This document shows, in pieces, positions 52,469 to 62,430 of a DNA stretch of 64,000 nt. Numbering within the stretch: the stretch's first letter is position 1; each line of letters begins with the position of its first letter. Source of the stretch: an uncultured Stenotrophomonas sp. (GTDB taxonomy: Bacteria > Pseudomonadota > Gammaproteobacteria > Xanthomonadales > Xanthomonadaceae). The notes under the pieces are model-generated. The model had not been told where the DNA came from and made no database searches. It worked only from the letters and a program-made list of their open reading frames with translations. The translations under genes and the position numbers were made by a program. The stretch is from positions 1-64,000 of the forward strand of contig NZ_CAJYVQ010000006.1 in the NCBI RefSeq assembly GCF_913778665.1. Reading direction: 5' to 3'.

Positions 52469-53788
52469 ATGCGTCGTTCGTTGCTGCTGTCCGCCCTGCT
52501 GCTGGCCCTGCCGGCGCTTGCCCACGCCCAGGACGGGCAGCGCCCGGAAGTGACCGCCGCTGCACAGCGGCTGCAGGCCAAGGTGGTCGAGTGGCGCCGT
52601 GATTTCCACCAGCATCCGGAGTTGTCCAATCGCGAGGCCCGCACCTCGGCCGAAGTCGCCAAGCGCCTGCGTGCGATGGGCCTGAAGCCGAAGACCGGCA
52701 TTGCCCATCACGGCGTGGTGGCGATCATCGAAGGTGGCAAGCCGGGCCCGAAGATCGCTCTGCGCGCGGACATGGACGCGCTGCCGGTGACCGAGCAGAC
52801 CGGACTGCCGTTCGCGTCCAAGGCGACCGACCAGTACCGCGGCCAGACGGTGGGCGTGATGCATGCCTGTGGCCATGATGCGCACACCGCCACCCTGCTG
52901 GGCGTGGCCGAGGCGCTGGTGTCGATGAAGAAGGACCTGCCGGGCCAGGTGATGCTGATCTTCCAGCCGGCCGAGGAAGGCGCACCGCCGCCGGAAGAGG
53001 GCGGTGCCGCGCTGATGCTGAAAGAAGGCCTGTTCGCCGACTTCAAGCCGGAGGCGGTGTTCGGCCTGCATGTGTTCTCCAGCGTGCAGGCTGGCCAGAT
53101 CGCGGTGCGCGGTGGCCCGCTGATGGCCGCCTCGGACCGGTTCGGGATCAAGGTGATCGGTCGCCAGACGCACGGTTCGGCGCCGTGGAACGGTGTTGAC
53201 CCGATCGTCGCCACTGCCGATCTGGTCGGTACCGCGCAGACCATCGTCAGCCGCCGCGCCAACCTGTCCAAGCAACCGGCAGTGCTGACCTTCGGCGCGA
53301 TCAACGGCGGCATCCGCTACAACATCATCCCCGATGAGGTGGAGATGGTCGGCACCATCCGCACCTTCGACGAGGGCATGCGCCAGCAGATCTTCGCCGA
53401 CCTGCGCAACGTGGCCGAGCACACCGCCGCCGCGCACGGTGCGAAGGCGGTGACCGACATCTACGAATCAGAAGGCAACCCGGCCACGGTGAACGACCCG
53501 GCGCTGACCGCGAAGATGCTGCCGAGCCTGCAGGCGGTGGTGGGCAAGGACAATGTGTACGAGCCGCCGCTGCAGATGGGCGCGGAGGATTTCTCGCTGT
53601 ACGCGAAGGAAGTGCCGGGCATGTTCTTCTTCGTCGGTTCGACCAGCGTGGGCATCGACCCAGCGACGGCGCCGGCGAATCATTCGCCGAAGTTCCTGCT
53701 GGATGAGAAGGCGCTGGATGTCGGATTCCGCGCGCTGTTGCAGGTGAGCCTGGATTACCTGCACGGTGCAGGCACTCCTGCGGGGTGA
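52469..53788 (+). CDS. exported M20D-family amidohydrolase
   Basis: A 439-aa zinc-dependent amidohydrolase with a signal peptide (RRSLLLSALLLALPALAHA, cleaved before Q). The metal/catalytic motifs are WRRDFHQHPELSNREAR, ALRADMDALPVTE, MHACGHDAHTATLLG and IFQPAEEG, of the hippurate hydrolase/IAA-amino-acid hydrolase group (M20D). Because it is exported, the substrate is probably an extracellular or periplasmic acyl amino acid. ATG 52469 follows GTGGAG. Confidence 0.9.
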   Translation: MRRSLLLSALLLALPALAHAQDGQRPEVTAAAQRLQAKVVEWRRDFHQHPELSNREARTSAEVAKRLRAMGLKPKTGIAHHGVVAIIEGGKPGPKIALRADMDALPVTEQTGLPFASKATDQYRGQTVGVMHACGHDAHTATLLGVAEALVSMKKDLPGQVMLIFQPAEEGAPPPEEGGAALMLKEGLFADFKPEAVFGLHVFSSVQAGQIAVRGGPLMAASDRFGIKVIGRQTHGSAPWNGVDPIVATADLVGTAQTIVSRRANLSKQPAVLTFGAINGGIRYNIIPDEVEMVGTIRTFDEGMRQQIFADLRNVAEHTAAAHGAKAVTDIYESEGNPATVNDPALTAKMLPSLQAVVGKDNVYEPPLQMGAEDFSLYAKEVPGMFFFVGSTSVGIDPATAPANHSPKFLLDEKALDVGFRALLQVSLDYLHGAGTPAG

Positions 53789-53870
53789 GGGTTACCGGCA
53801 GGGCTTGCAGCCCTGCACCCGCTGCAGATCAACGTCAACGTCAAAGGCAGAAGCTGGTTTCCTGAGGGTA

Positions 53871-53972
53871 GGCGGGGTGGGTCCGGTTGAGGGGGACGCC
53901 GTAAACCCATCCATGGGGGCTTGGTCGCCGCATCCATGCGGCTCACCCCCCCTCAACCGGACCCACCCCGCC
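53871..53972. repeat. hairpin B1 of element B
   Basis: 25-nt perfect arms at 53871-53895 and 53948-53972 (starting GGCGGGGTGGGTCCGGTTGA) enclose ACGCCGTAAACCCATCCATG and an inner palindrome GCCGCAT-CC-ATGCGGC. The interior matches A1 but the arms do not. Confidence 0.92.
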
Positions 53973-54124
53973 TTCGACAGTTTCCTGCGAGCTGTCGGAA
54001 CGGCCTTCTGCCTTGGTGGGCGCCGACCGTTGGTCGGCACGGCAGACGTCATGAACGTCTGAAGGATTGGCTTTTGATTTTGATTTTCCTGATCTTTCCC
54101 GGGGTGGCGCGGGACACTGTCCGT

Positions 54125-54228
54125 GGCCGGGAGGGTGGGTTGGCTGGGGGCGTGAGCCGCATGGATGCGGCGACCGAGCCTCCATGGACGAATTCACGGC
54201 GTCCCCCAGCCAACCCACCCTCCCGGCC
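54125..54228. repeat. hairpin B2 of element B
   Basis: 26-nt perfect arms at 54125-54150 and 54203-54228 (starting GGCCGGGAGGGTGGGTTGGC) enclose GTGAGCCGCATGGATGCGGC, CGACCGAGCC and ATTCACGGCG. The interior is almost identical to A2 and is the inverse complement of B1. Confidence 0.92.
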
Positions 54229-54321
54229 AACCCCGAAATCCTGCTCTTAACCACCACGGAGGGGCTCCGCCGTTGGCCGACCCGGCCGAAGGCCCGCTTC
54301 CGGCGCGATACAATGACGCCC

Positions 54322-55140
54322 ATGAACACCCCCCAGGACTCCAGCCTCGGTCGCGAGGTCAGTTACCCGTCGCAGTACGATCCCGGCCTGCTGTTCCCCA
54401 TCCCCCGCAGCGGCGCCCGCGCCGAGATCGGTCTCGATGACGCCGCGCTGCCATTCGTCGGCCATGACCGCTGGCACGCCTTCGAGTTGAGCTGGCTGGA
54501 CCCGCGTGGCAAGCCGCAGGTCGCCGTCGCCACCGTGCAGGTGCCATGCACCTCGCCGCGCCTGATCGAGTCGAAGTCGTTCAAGCTGTACCTGAACTCC
54601 CTCAACAGCACCCGCATCGACTCCGCCGAAGCGCTGCGCGGACGCATCGTGGCCGACCTGTCGGCCTGTGCCGGTGCGCCGGTGCAGTTGGAATTCGGCC
54701 TTCCCGAACTGCGCGCGGCACCGCTGGGCGAGTCGATCGACGGGCTGGAGCTGGAGATCGACTGCTACGGCCCGCCGCAGGCGGATTTCCTGTCTGCCAA
54801 TACCGATAAGGTGGTGGAGGAGACGCTCGTCTCGGCGCTGCTGAAGTCCAACTGCCCGGTCACCGGCCAGCCGGACTGGGCCACGGTCAGCCTGCGTTAC
54901 CGCGGACCGGAGATCGACCGCGCCGGCCTGCTGCGCTATCTGGTCAGTTATCGCGAGCATGCCGAGTTCCACGAGCAGTGCGTTGAGCGCATCTTCAGCG
55001 AGGTGTCTGCGCGCTGCCGGCCGCAATGGCTGGAAGTGGAAGCCCGCTACACCCGCCGTGGTGGCCTGGACATCAATCCCTGGCGCGCCAGTCCCGGCAT
55101 CGCCGCCCCGGCCGCGACCTACCGCGAACTGCGCCAATAA
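54322..55140 (+). CDS. queF: NADPH-dependent 7-cyano-7-deazaguanine reductase
   Basis: A 272-aa enzyme of the longer, two-domain YqcD type that reduces preQ0 to preQ1 in queuosine synthesis. Motifs: the QueF substrate/catalytic stretch [17 protein letters not shown] (residues ~88-104), [20 protein letters not shown] with the active-site Cys of [12 protein letters not shown] (~175-190), and [11 protein letters not shown] at the C-terminus. Start ATG 54322 (or 54313, three codons earlier); neither has a clear ribosome site. A TACAAT at 54309-54314 directly before the start suggests a very short leader. No preQ1 riboswitch structure is seen. Confidence 0.93.
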   Translation: MNTPQDSSLGREVSYPSQYDPGLLFPIPRSGARAEIGLDDAALPFVGHDRWHAFELSWLDPRGKPQVAVATVQVPCTSPRLIESKSFKLYLNSLNSTRIDSAEALRGRIVADLSACAGAPVQLEFGLPELRAAPLGESIDGLELEIDCYGPPQADFLSANTDKVVEETLVSALLKSNCPVTGQPDWATVSLRYRGPEIDRAGLLRYLVSYREHAEFHEQCVERIFSEVSARCRPQWLEVEARYTRRGGLDINPWRASPGIAAPAATYRELRQ

Positions 55141-55142
55141 CC

Positions 55143-55217
55143 GGTAGTCCCGGCCGCTGCCCGGCAACCGCGTGGAACCTGCCCGGAGGGCAAGCCAGCC
55201 GGCGGCCGGCACTGCGG
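55143..55217. repeat. inverted pair of REP-like palindromes after queF
   Basis: GTAGTCCCGGCC-GCT-GCCCGGCAAC (55143-55168) and CAGCCGGC-G-GCCGGCACTGC (55193-55217) form a head-to-head pair in the gap before the LysM gene. Confidence 0.65.
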
Positions 55218-55337
55218 GGTTCCCATTCTCCCGATTGTTCAGCCGCCCCCCGGGGCGGCTTCACATCTGCACCATCCCCATTTAACAACCGTCATGGCAC
55301 CGTGCGAGCCACGTAGTCATGCAGACGGGAGTTGTGG

Positions 55338-55631
55338 ATGAGTACCGAGAAGAAAGCCGATTTCTCCGGCGTCAGTGCCAGCGTCGACAGTACCGCCGAA
55401 CAGGTGCCGAAGGCGGACTTCTCCGGCGTCAGCGCTTCGGTGGACAGCACCGCCGAGATCGTCAGCGGCGGGACTTACACCGTGCAGAAGGGCGACTCGC
55501 TGTCGAAGATCGCCAAGCAGCATCTCGGCGATGCCAATGCGTGGAAGAAGATCTTCGAAGCGAATCGCGATGTGCTTGACGACCCGGACAAGATCTTTCC
55601 GGGCCAGACCCTGAAGCTGCCGCCGAAGTAA
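55338..55631 (+). CDS. small LysM-domain protein with duplicated N-terminal 16-mer
   Basis: A 97-aa cytoplasmic or periplasmic protein without a recognisable signal peptide. The N-terminal part contains KADFSGVSASVDSTAE twice (residues 6-21 and 25-40), and residues ~46-95 are a LysM domain (TYTVQKGDSLSKIAKQHLGD, PDKIFPGQTLKLP). The LysM half is like the C-terminus of the E. coli K+-binding protein Kbp/YgaU, in which the N-terminal part is a BON domain; here the duplicated peptide replaces it. GGGAG precedes ATG 55338. Confidence 0.85.
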   Translation: MSTEKKADFSGVSASVDSTAEQVPKADFSGVSASVDSTAEIVSGGTYTVQKGDSLSKIAKQHLGDANAWKKIFEANRDVLDDPDKIFPGQTLKLPPK

Positions 55632-55676
55632 GCCGGCGATCGAACGCCGTCCGACAATCCCTGGGAGGAACCCCGA

Positions 55677-56189
55677 ATGATCAAGACCACCCCGCTCCAG
55701 ACCGCCCTGATCGCCGCCCTGCTGGGCAGCGTTGCCTTGGTCGGTTGCAAGAAGAAGGAAGAGTCGACCGACACCAACGCCGCTCCGGCCGCCACGGCCC
55801 CGGCCGAGCCGACAGCGCCGGCGCCGATGACCGGTGCACCGCCGCCGATGGCGGAAGCTGCCGCGGTCAACGTTTCCACTGTCACCGTGGGCAAGACTGC
55901 GGCCGCCGACAAGTCGGTGGCTCCAGCTGCATTGTTCTCGCCCAAGGATGACATCATCGTCTCGGTCAAGACCGATGGTGCCGCCAACAACGTCAATGTC
56001 GGCGCCAAGCTGACGTTCCAGGACGGCCAAGTGGCCGGCGAACAGACCGCGACCCTGAATGCCAGCGGCGCGGAGACCACCAACGTTACGTTCAAGAATG
56101 CAAAGGGCTGGCCGGCGGGCAAGTACCGCGCTGAAGTCATGGTCGATGGCAAGGCGGCTGGAACGCCGCAGGAATTTGAGGTCAAGTAA
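55677..56189 (+). CDS. putative lipoprotein
   Basis: A 170-aa exported protein with signal peptide and lipobox (ALLGSVALVGC, Cys24), a Lys/Glu-rich then Ala/Pro-rich linker (residues ~25-65) and a C-terminal beta-sandwich-like domain (~75-170; VGAKLTFQDGQVAGEQTATL, WPAGKYRAEVMVDGKAAGTP). The domain looks like the periplasmic Ig-like lipoproteins seen with LysM proteins. It follows the LysM gene by 45 bp and has GGGAGGAA before ATG 55677; the two are likely one operon. A strong terminator follows. Confidence 0.82.
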   Translation: MIKTTPLQTALIAALLGSVALVGCKKKEESTDTNAAPAATAPAEPTAPAPMTGAPPPMAEAAAVNVSTVTVGKTAAADKSVAPAALFSPKDDIIVSVKTDGAANNVNVGAKLTFQDGQVAGEQTATLNASGAETTNVTFKNAKGWPAGKYRAEVMVDGKAAGTPQEFEVK

Positions 56190-56223
56190 GTCCTGCCGAC
56201 TCTCTCCCGGCAGGGCTCACGAT

Positions 56224-56253
56224 GGACGCAGCCGCGAGGCTGCGTCCTTTTTT
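56224..56253 (+). terminator. rho-independent terminator of the LysM-lipoprotein operon
   Basis: GGACGCAGCC-GCGA-GGCTGCGTCC, a 10-bp perfect stem with a tetraloop, then TTTTTT, 35 bp after the lipoprotein stop. Confidence 0.93.
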
Positions 56254-56302
56254 CGTTGGGCGATCGCCAAACCCATGCGTGGATGCGCACTGGCCGTCCC
56301 AC

Positions 56303-56328
56303 GTAGATCCAGGCCACGCGTGGATCGA
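56303..56328. repeat. GTAG-type REP palindrome
   Basis: GTAGATCCA-GGCCACGCG-TGGATCGAT between the lipoprotein terminator and icd. A related stem, ATCCACGC/GCGTGGAT, also occurs at 1803 and 37790. Confidence 0.6.
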
Positions 56329-56452
56329 TCACAGGGTTGCCCTGGTGCAGTACCGTCGCGTATGGCGCGGCTTTGCCCCGCGCGGCTGAAAACGCGACAA
56401 TGCAGGGGTTTCCCCGGCGCGCGCCCACCCTGACGGCGACGAGGGAAAGTGA

Positions 56453-58744
<2,292 letters not shown>

Positions 58745-58771
58745 TCCATCGCCGCCCGCGTCTGACCCCGG

Positions 58772-58801
58772 AACCCGCGCTTCGGCGCGGGTTTCTTTTT
58801 T
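58772..58801 (+). terminator. rho-independent terminator of icd
   Basis: AACCCGCGC-TTCG-GCGCGGGTTTC with TTTTTT after it, a 9-bp stem with a UUCG loop. Confidence 0.92.
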
Positions 58802-58809
58802 CCGCCTCC

Positions 58810-58847
58810 GGGGTCAGATCCCTCTGCCCGCGCAGGGCTCGGACCCC
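58810..58847. repeat. GGGGTC-type palindrome, copy 4
   Basis: GGGGTCAGATCCCTCTGCCC and GCAGGGCTCGGACCCC form an imperfect hairpin. Its outer half matches the copies at 21901 and 24920. Confidence 0.7.
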
Positions 58848-59058
58848 ATCCCCCAACGACGACAAACGTGAAATCGGTCAACCGTCGTAACGCCGTCAAG
58901 AGGGCATGAAACTTGCCCGCGATGGCCGTCGCAGAACCGAAAAGGGCGCCTTCGCGGTCACCCCGAATCTGAGCAATCGATCACGACGGTCGCTGCGAAC
59001 GATGCCCTAGCCTTGGCGACGCGAGACCACCGGGGAGGTGGTCGCACGGGGAACACCG

Positions 59059-60024
59059 ATGGCACGCGTGCTGGTAGTGGGAACCGACATCCAGGGCGAG
59101 CAGGCCCTGCTGCAGCGGCTGCGCGTGGCCTCGGCACTGCCCGACGGCCACATCCGCCGCAGCCAGGACCTGGACGATTGTGACCTGCTGGTCATCCGCG
59201 ATACGCCGGCGCTGCGCAATGCGGCGCTGCGCATGCGCCAGCAGCGCCCGCGCCTGCAGTGCTGGATCGAGGACCTGGGCGGCCAGTTGCGTGCCGACGA
59301 TGGCCCGCAGGACGTGCTCGATGATGGCGCCATCGGTCGCGCGCTGCGCGGCATGCAGGTGGACCCGGAGCCTTTGCCCATGCACGCTTCGACACCGATC
59401 CGGCTGGCCGATGGTGCGCACGCCATCACCCGCCTGCTGCGCGAGCGGCTGCCGCTGCGCCAGGGCCAGGCGCTGCTCAGCGATGCTGGCGAACCCCTGC
59501 TGCTGATGGATCTGGAACACGACCACGCGGTGCTGCTGCAGGAGCCGGCAGCCGCGCTGGTGGAGCGCCTGGCTGAGGCCATCGAGCGCCTGCAGCTGGA
59601 CGCGCTGACGCCGGCGCGACTGCAGGCGCTGGCCGACGATCGCCCCCGCCAGCCACTACGGCCATTGCTGTGGCAGTGGGCACAACGCAGTCGCCACTGG
59701 CAGACACTGGATGAGCGCCTGCGCAGCGCCTCGGTGAAGCTGCTGCGCTGGCCCGACTTCCGCGTGCTGGGTCATGACCATGATGGCTTCCGCCTGTGCT
59801 CGCTGCTGCTCAAGCGCGCCTGTACGGTGGACGAGTGCGCGATGCTGCTCGACCTGCCGGCCGCTGCCGTGCGCGACTTCATCCATGCCGCTTACCTCTG
59901 CGGCTACGCGCAGCTGCAGGCCGCCGCCGCGGCACCGGTAACGGCGCGTGCCGCAGGTACAACCGACAACGGCCTGCTGGCGCGGTTGTGGCGGCACATG
60001 CGCGGGAGTGGGCGCAATGCGTGA
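59059..60024 (+). CDS. receiver-like/winged-helix-like protein, first gene of a GTPase-Roadblock operon
   Basis: A 321-aa protein that I do not recognise as a named family. Residues ~1-105 read like a degenerate receiver fold (MARVLVVGTDIQGEQALLQR, DDCDLLVIRDTPAL), the middle is helical, and residues ~225-290 (LLRWPDFRVLGHDHDGFRL and TVDECAMLLDLPAAAVRDFI) look like a winged-helix module as in the protein at 1844. Start ATG 59059 follows GGGGA. It overlaps the GTPase gene by eight bases, so it is translationally coupled and probably acts with it. Confidence 0.75.
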   Translation: MARVLVVGTDIQGEQALLQRLRVASALPDGHIRRSQDLDDCDLLVIRDTPALRNAALRMRQQRPRLQCWIEDLGGQLRADDGPQDVLDDGAIGRALRGMQVDPEPLPMHASTPIRLADGAHAITRLLRERLPLRQGQALLSDAGEPLLLMDLEHDHAVLLQEPAAALVERLAEAIERLQLDALTPARLQALADDRPRQPLRPLLWQWAQRSRHWQTLDERLRSASVKLLRWPDFRVLGHDHDGFRLCSLLLKRACTVDECAMLLDLPAAAVRDFIHAAYLCGYAQLQAAAAAPVTARAAGTTDNGLLARLWRHMRGSGRNA

Positions 60025-60565
60025 GCACAAGGTGGTGGTGCTCGGTGGCATGGGCAGTGGCAAATCGACCCTGGTGCGCAGCATCGCGGCCGGGGCCGTG
60101 GTGGATACCGATGTGGCCAACAGTGACCGCCTCGGCGCCGACAAGGCATCGACCACCGTCGCGCTGGACTACGCCGACATCGATCTGCCCAACGGTGAGC
60201 GGCTGCGCCTGTATGGCACGCCGGGCCAGCAGCGTTTCGACTTCCTGTGGCCGATCCTGCTGCAGGGCGCACGAGGCGCCGTGCTGCTGTTGGATGCGCG
60301 TCACGCGGGCGTGGCTACCGAACTGGAGGACTACCTGCAGGTGCTGCGGCCGTTCGCGCCTGGGGTGGCGCTGGTGGTGGCGGTCACCCACCTGGACCAG
60401 GCCCCGCACGCGGTACTGGACGACTGGGCCGCGCGTGCCTGCCTGGATGATCAACCGCTGCCATTGCTGGCAGTGGATGCCCGCGATCGCAAACAGGGAT
60501 TGCTGCTGATGGATGTGTTGATGGGCGAGATGGAAGCGCACGCACTGGTGGCTGCGCATGGCTGA
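60017..60565 (+). CDS. MglA-like small GTPase
   Basis: A 182-aa Ras-like bacterial GTPase (COG2229 group). Walker A GGMGSGKSTLVRSIAAG (Gly10-Ser17), the switch II motif LRLYGTPGQQRFDFLW, and VAVTHLDQAP in place of NKxD are present. MglA-type proteins act as polarity and signalling switches controlled by Roadblock proteins. Here two Roadblock genes follow. It overlaps its neighbours by eight bases on each side (ATGCGTGA, ATGGCTGA). Confidence 0.9.
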   Translation: MREHKVVVLGGMGSGKSTLVRSIAAGAVVDTDVANSDRLGADKASTTVALDYADIDLPNGERLRLYGTPGQQRFDFLWPILLQGARGAVLLLDARHAGVATELEDYLQVLRPFAPGVALVVAVTHLDQAPHAVLDDWAARACLDDQPLPLLAVDARDRKQGLLLMDVLMGEMEAHALVAAHG

Positions 60566-60971
60566 CGGGCAGGCGATCCTGCCCGACGCCGGCCAGCGTG
60601 AGCGCCTGCAGCCACTGTTGCAGGACCTGCGGCAGCGGGTGGAAGGCGTACGCACGGTGGTACTGGCCAGTGTCGATGGCTTTGCGCTGGTCAGTGCCGG
60701 TGCCGAAGGGCGCGGTGAACGGCTGGCGGCGATGACCAGCGCGATGCTGGCGCTGGCCGCCGCCGTCGGCCGCGAACTGGTGCTGGGCGATATGCAGACA
60801 CTGATGCTGGAGGCGGCGGGCGGCAAGGTGCTGATGCTGGCGATCCAGGCCGAAGGGCGCGCACCGCTGCTGTTGATGGCGGCCTGCGACCAGCGCAGCG
60901 TGATCGGCCAGGTGCTGTGGCAGAGCAGGGAATGTGGCCAGGCGATCCTGGCCGAACTCGGCGGATCGTGA
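60558..60971 (+). CDS. Roadblock/LC7-domain protein 1 (MglB-like)
   Basis: A 137-aa protein with the Roadblock fold: helix LQPLLQDLRQRVEGVRTVVL, strand VLASVDGFALVSAG, MLALAAAVGRELVLGDMQT and LMLAIQAEGRAPLLLMAAC. Roadblock proteins form dimers that act as GTPase-activating or effector platforms for MglA/Ras-like GTPases. Translational coupling with the GTPase supports a direct complex. Confidence 0.87.
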   Translation: MADGQAILPDAGQRERLQPLLQDLRQRVEGVRTVVLASVDGFALVSAGAEGRGERLAAMTSAMLALAAAVGRELVLGDMQTLMLEAAGGKVLMLAIQAEGRAPLLLMAACDQRSVIGQVLWQSRECGQAILAELGGS

Positions 60972-61024
60972 GCCCGGCCGCAGGGGAACGTGGGGCTCGA
61001 ACCATTCTTGAAAGGGGAGCGGAC

Positions 61025-61384
61025 GTGGCTGGATTGACTGAATCGTTGAACGCACTGATGGGCATCGACGGCGCGCAGGCCGTGGCGCTGGTCGACTACG
61101 AAAGCGGCATGCTGCTGGGCGAAGCCGGCACCGGCATGGACATGGAAGTGGCCGCTGCCGGCAATACCGAAGTGATCCGCGCCAAGATGAAGACCGCCGC
61201 GTCGCTGAACCTCAACGACACGATCGAGGACATCCTGATTTCACTGGGCAAGGCTTACCACATCATGCGCCCGGTGGCGAAGAAGAAGGGCCTGTTCTTC
61301 TACATCGTGCTGGACCGCACCAAGTCCAACCTGGCGCTGGCCCGGCGCAAGGTGCAGGACGTCGAGGCCGATCTGGCGATCTGA
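61025..61384 (+). CDS. Roadblock/LC7-domain protein 2
   Basis: A 119-aa Roadblock-like protein: GLTESLNALMGIDGAQAVAL, DYESGMLLGEAGTGMDMEVA, NTEVIRAKMKTAASLNLND, HIMRPVAKKKGLFFYIVLDR. It starts with GTG 61025 behind AGGGGAG. It differs from protein 1 and is separated by 53 bp, so the operon supplies two Roadblock partners, perhaps as GAP and output adaptor. Confidence 0.82.
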   Translation: MAGLTESLNALMGIDGAQAVALVDYESGMLLGEAGTGMDMEVAAAGNTEVIRAKMKTAASLNLNDTIEDILISLGKAYHIMRPVAKKKGLFFYIVLDRTKSNLALARRKVQDVEADLAI

Positions 61385-61399
61385 GCCCCCGGCTTCTGC

Positions 61400-61422
61400 G
61401 GAGCCGAGCATGGGTTCGGCTC
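61400..61422. repeat. REP-like palindrome
   Basis: GGAGCCGA-GCATGGG-TTCGGCTCC, 16 bp after the last Roadblock gene. Confidence 0.6.
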
Positions 61423-61465
61423 CACAGGAGAACGGAAGACGACGCTCGTCGGCTTCCGGTCGCAG

Positions 61466-62212
61466 TCACGGCGCCGGAAGCAGCAGCGCGGTCACGAACG
61501 AAAGCGCCTTGCTGTCGCGCGCGGCAAAGTACGCAGGCGCCTTTTCCGGCAGCCACACTTCGTTGAAGTGGCGGCGGAAGTCCTCGTAGAACTCGTTGGG
61601 ATACAACTTGGCCGGCACCGTGCGCCCATCCGGGTAGGTGTGGTCATAGGTGGGCAGTGCATCGGTGTCGACACCCCGTTGATCTCTCAGCCACTTGCAG
61701 AACAGGCGGCCTTCGGAGATGTCCGGCACCAGCGCCTGCGGCAGGGTGTAACCCGCCTGTTCAAGCGGCGCAATCAGGTTCAACGTCAGCTCGTTGAGCA
61801 TCGAGAAATGGGTGTAAGGCACCTTGGCGCGGTTCTGCATGTAGCGCTCGATATGCCCTGGCATCACCGCATTGGCACGCCCCTGCTGCCATTCCACCAC
61901 CCACTGTGAGACCTTCACCGCGAACTTGCGCGACAGCCACTGGCCCAGGTTGATGGCCAGATAGGGATGGATCCAGGTGCCCTGCATGGTCGGGTTGCCG
62001 CCGGAGACCACGTGGATCAGCTGATGCTCGTCCAATCCGGTCTGAACGGTCAGCTCATGCAGGAACTCTTCCGTCGATTTCAGCGCCCGATAATCCGACC
62101 AGCGCTTGTTGACGGACTGGCACAGCGCGGTGGCGCTGATGTAGCCGTCACGGGCGCGCTGCGGGATCACGGTGCCTTCCTCCATGCGCGGGATCAGGGT
62201 CATCTGCTGCAT
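61466..62212 (-). CDS. KilA-N domain protein
   Basis: A 248-aa protein with the KilA-N DNA-binding fold common in phages and plasmids: RDGYISATALCQSVNKRWSD, YRALKSTEEFLHEL, GGNPTMQGTWIHPYLAINLG and QWLSRKFAVKVSQWVVEWQQ. The C-terminal ~100 residues are a separate globular part. No other phage genes lie nearby. The ATG at 62212 has GAGG upstream at six bases. It is the only gene on the minus strand between the GTPase operon and aceK. Confidence 0.87.
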   Translation of the reverse strand: MQQMTLIPRMEEGTVIPQRARDGYISATALCQSVNKRWSDYRALKSTEEFLHELTVQTGLDEHQLIHVVSGGNPTMQGTWIHPYLAINLGQWLSRKFAVKVSQWVVEWQQGRANAVMPGHIERYMQNRAKVPYTHFSMLNELTLNLIAPLEQAGYTLPQALVPDISEGRLFCKWLRDQRGVDTDALPTYDHTYPDGRTVPAKLYPNEFYEDFRRHFNEVWLPEKAPAYFAARDSKALSFVTALLLPAP

Positions 62213-62303
62213 GCGTCACCTCGTGCCGTTGTGGGCCTGAGAGAGTAGGCAATGCAGGGCTCCCGGGTCTTTAGGAATCGTTGCGTTATTCGTGGCGCTG
62301 CCT

Positions 62304-62377
62304 GTGTAGCGTCGAGCTTGCTCGACTGCTTCTGCGACGTAAGGGCCAGGAGCCGTTGAGCAAGCTCGACGCTACAC
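62304..62377. repeat. long REP-type hairpin upstream of aceK
   Basis: GTGTAGCGTCGAGCTTGCTC (62304-62323) and its exact complement (62358-62377) are separated by 34 bp, so a 20-bp perfect stem forms 54 bp before the aceK start. Both arms carry the GTAG box and a shorter inner palindrome (GTCGAGC-TT-GCTCGAC), i.e. two SMAG-like units in inverted orientation. Confidence 0.85.
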
Positions 62378-62430
62378 AAGCTACCTCACGGCAGCGTATG
62401 GTGGATGCCTGTCCTCCTGCCGAGCCGTGC

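Larger units (their letters stand above)
53789..54280. repeat. composite intergenic hairpin element B (two long palindromes)
   Basis: This ~490-bp gap before queF has no gene. It has the same modules in the same order as element A: GGCAGGGCTTGCAGCCCTGC, hairpin B1 (53871-53972), a CGACAGTTTCC box, REP palindromes (GCGCCGACC-GTT-GGTCGGC; AGACGT-CATGA-ACGTCT), a T-rich stretch, an ACTGTCCGTGG box, hairpin B2 (54125-54228), and the tail CCACCACGGAGGGGCTCCGC. Confidence 0.87.
58745..59058. other. 314-bp gap between icd and the GTPase operon
   Basis: It holds the icd terminator, a GGGGTC-type palindrome (58810-58847), and beyond it ~210 bp of moderately structured sequence with no gene, in which the promoter of the GTPase operon must lie. 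No clear -35/-10 pair is visible. Confidence 0.6.

Noticed and set aside
54229-54321. preQ1 riboswitch upstream of queF
   Set aside because: The sequence is the tail of element B; no preQ1 pseudoknot pattern is visible.
61466-62212. Prophage remnant around the KilA-N gene
   Set aside because: No integrase, att repeats or other phage genes on either side.
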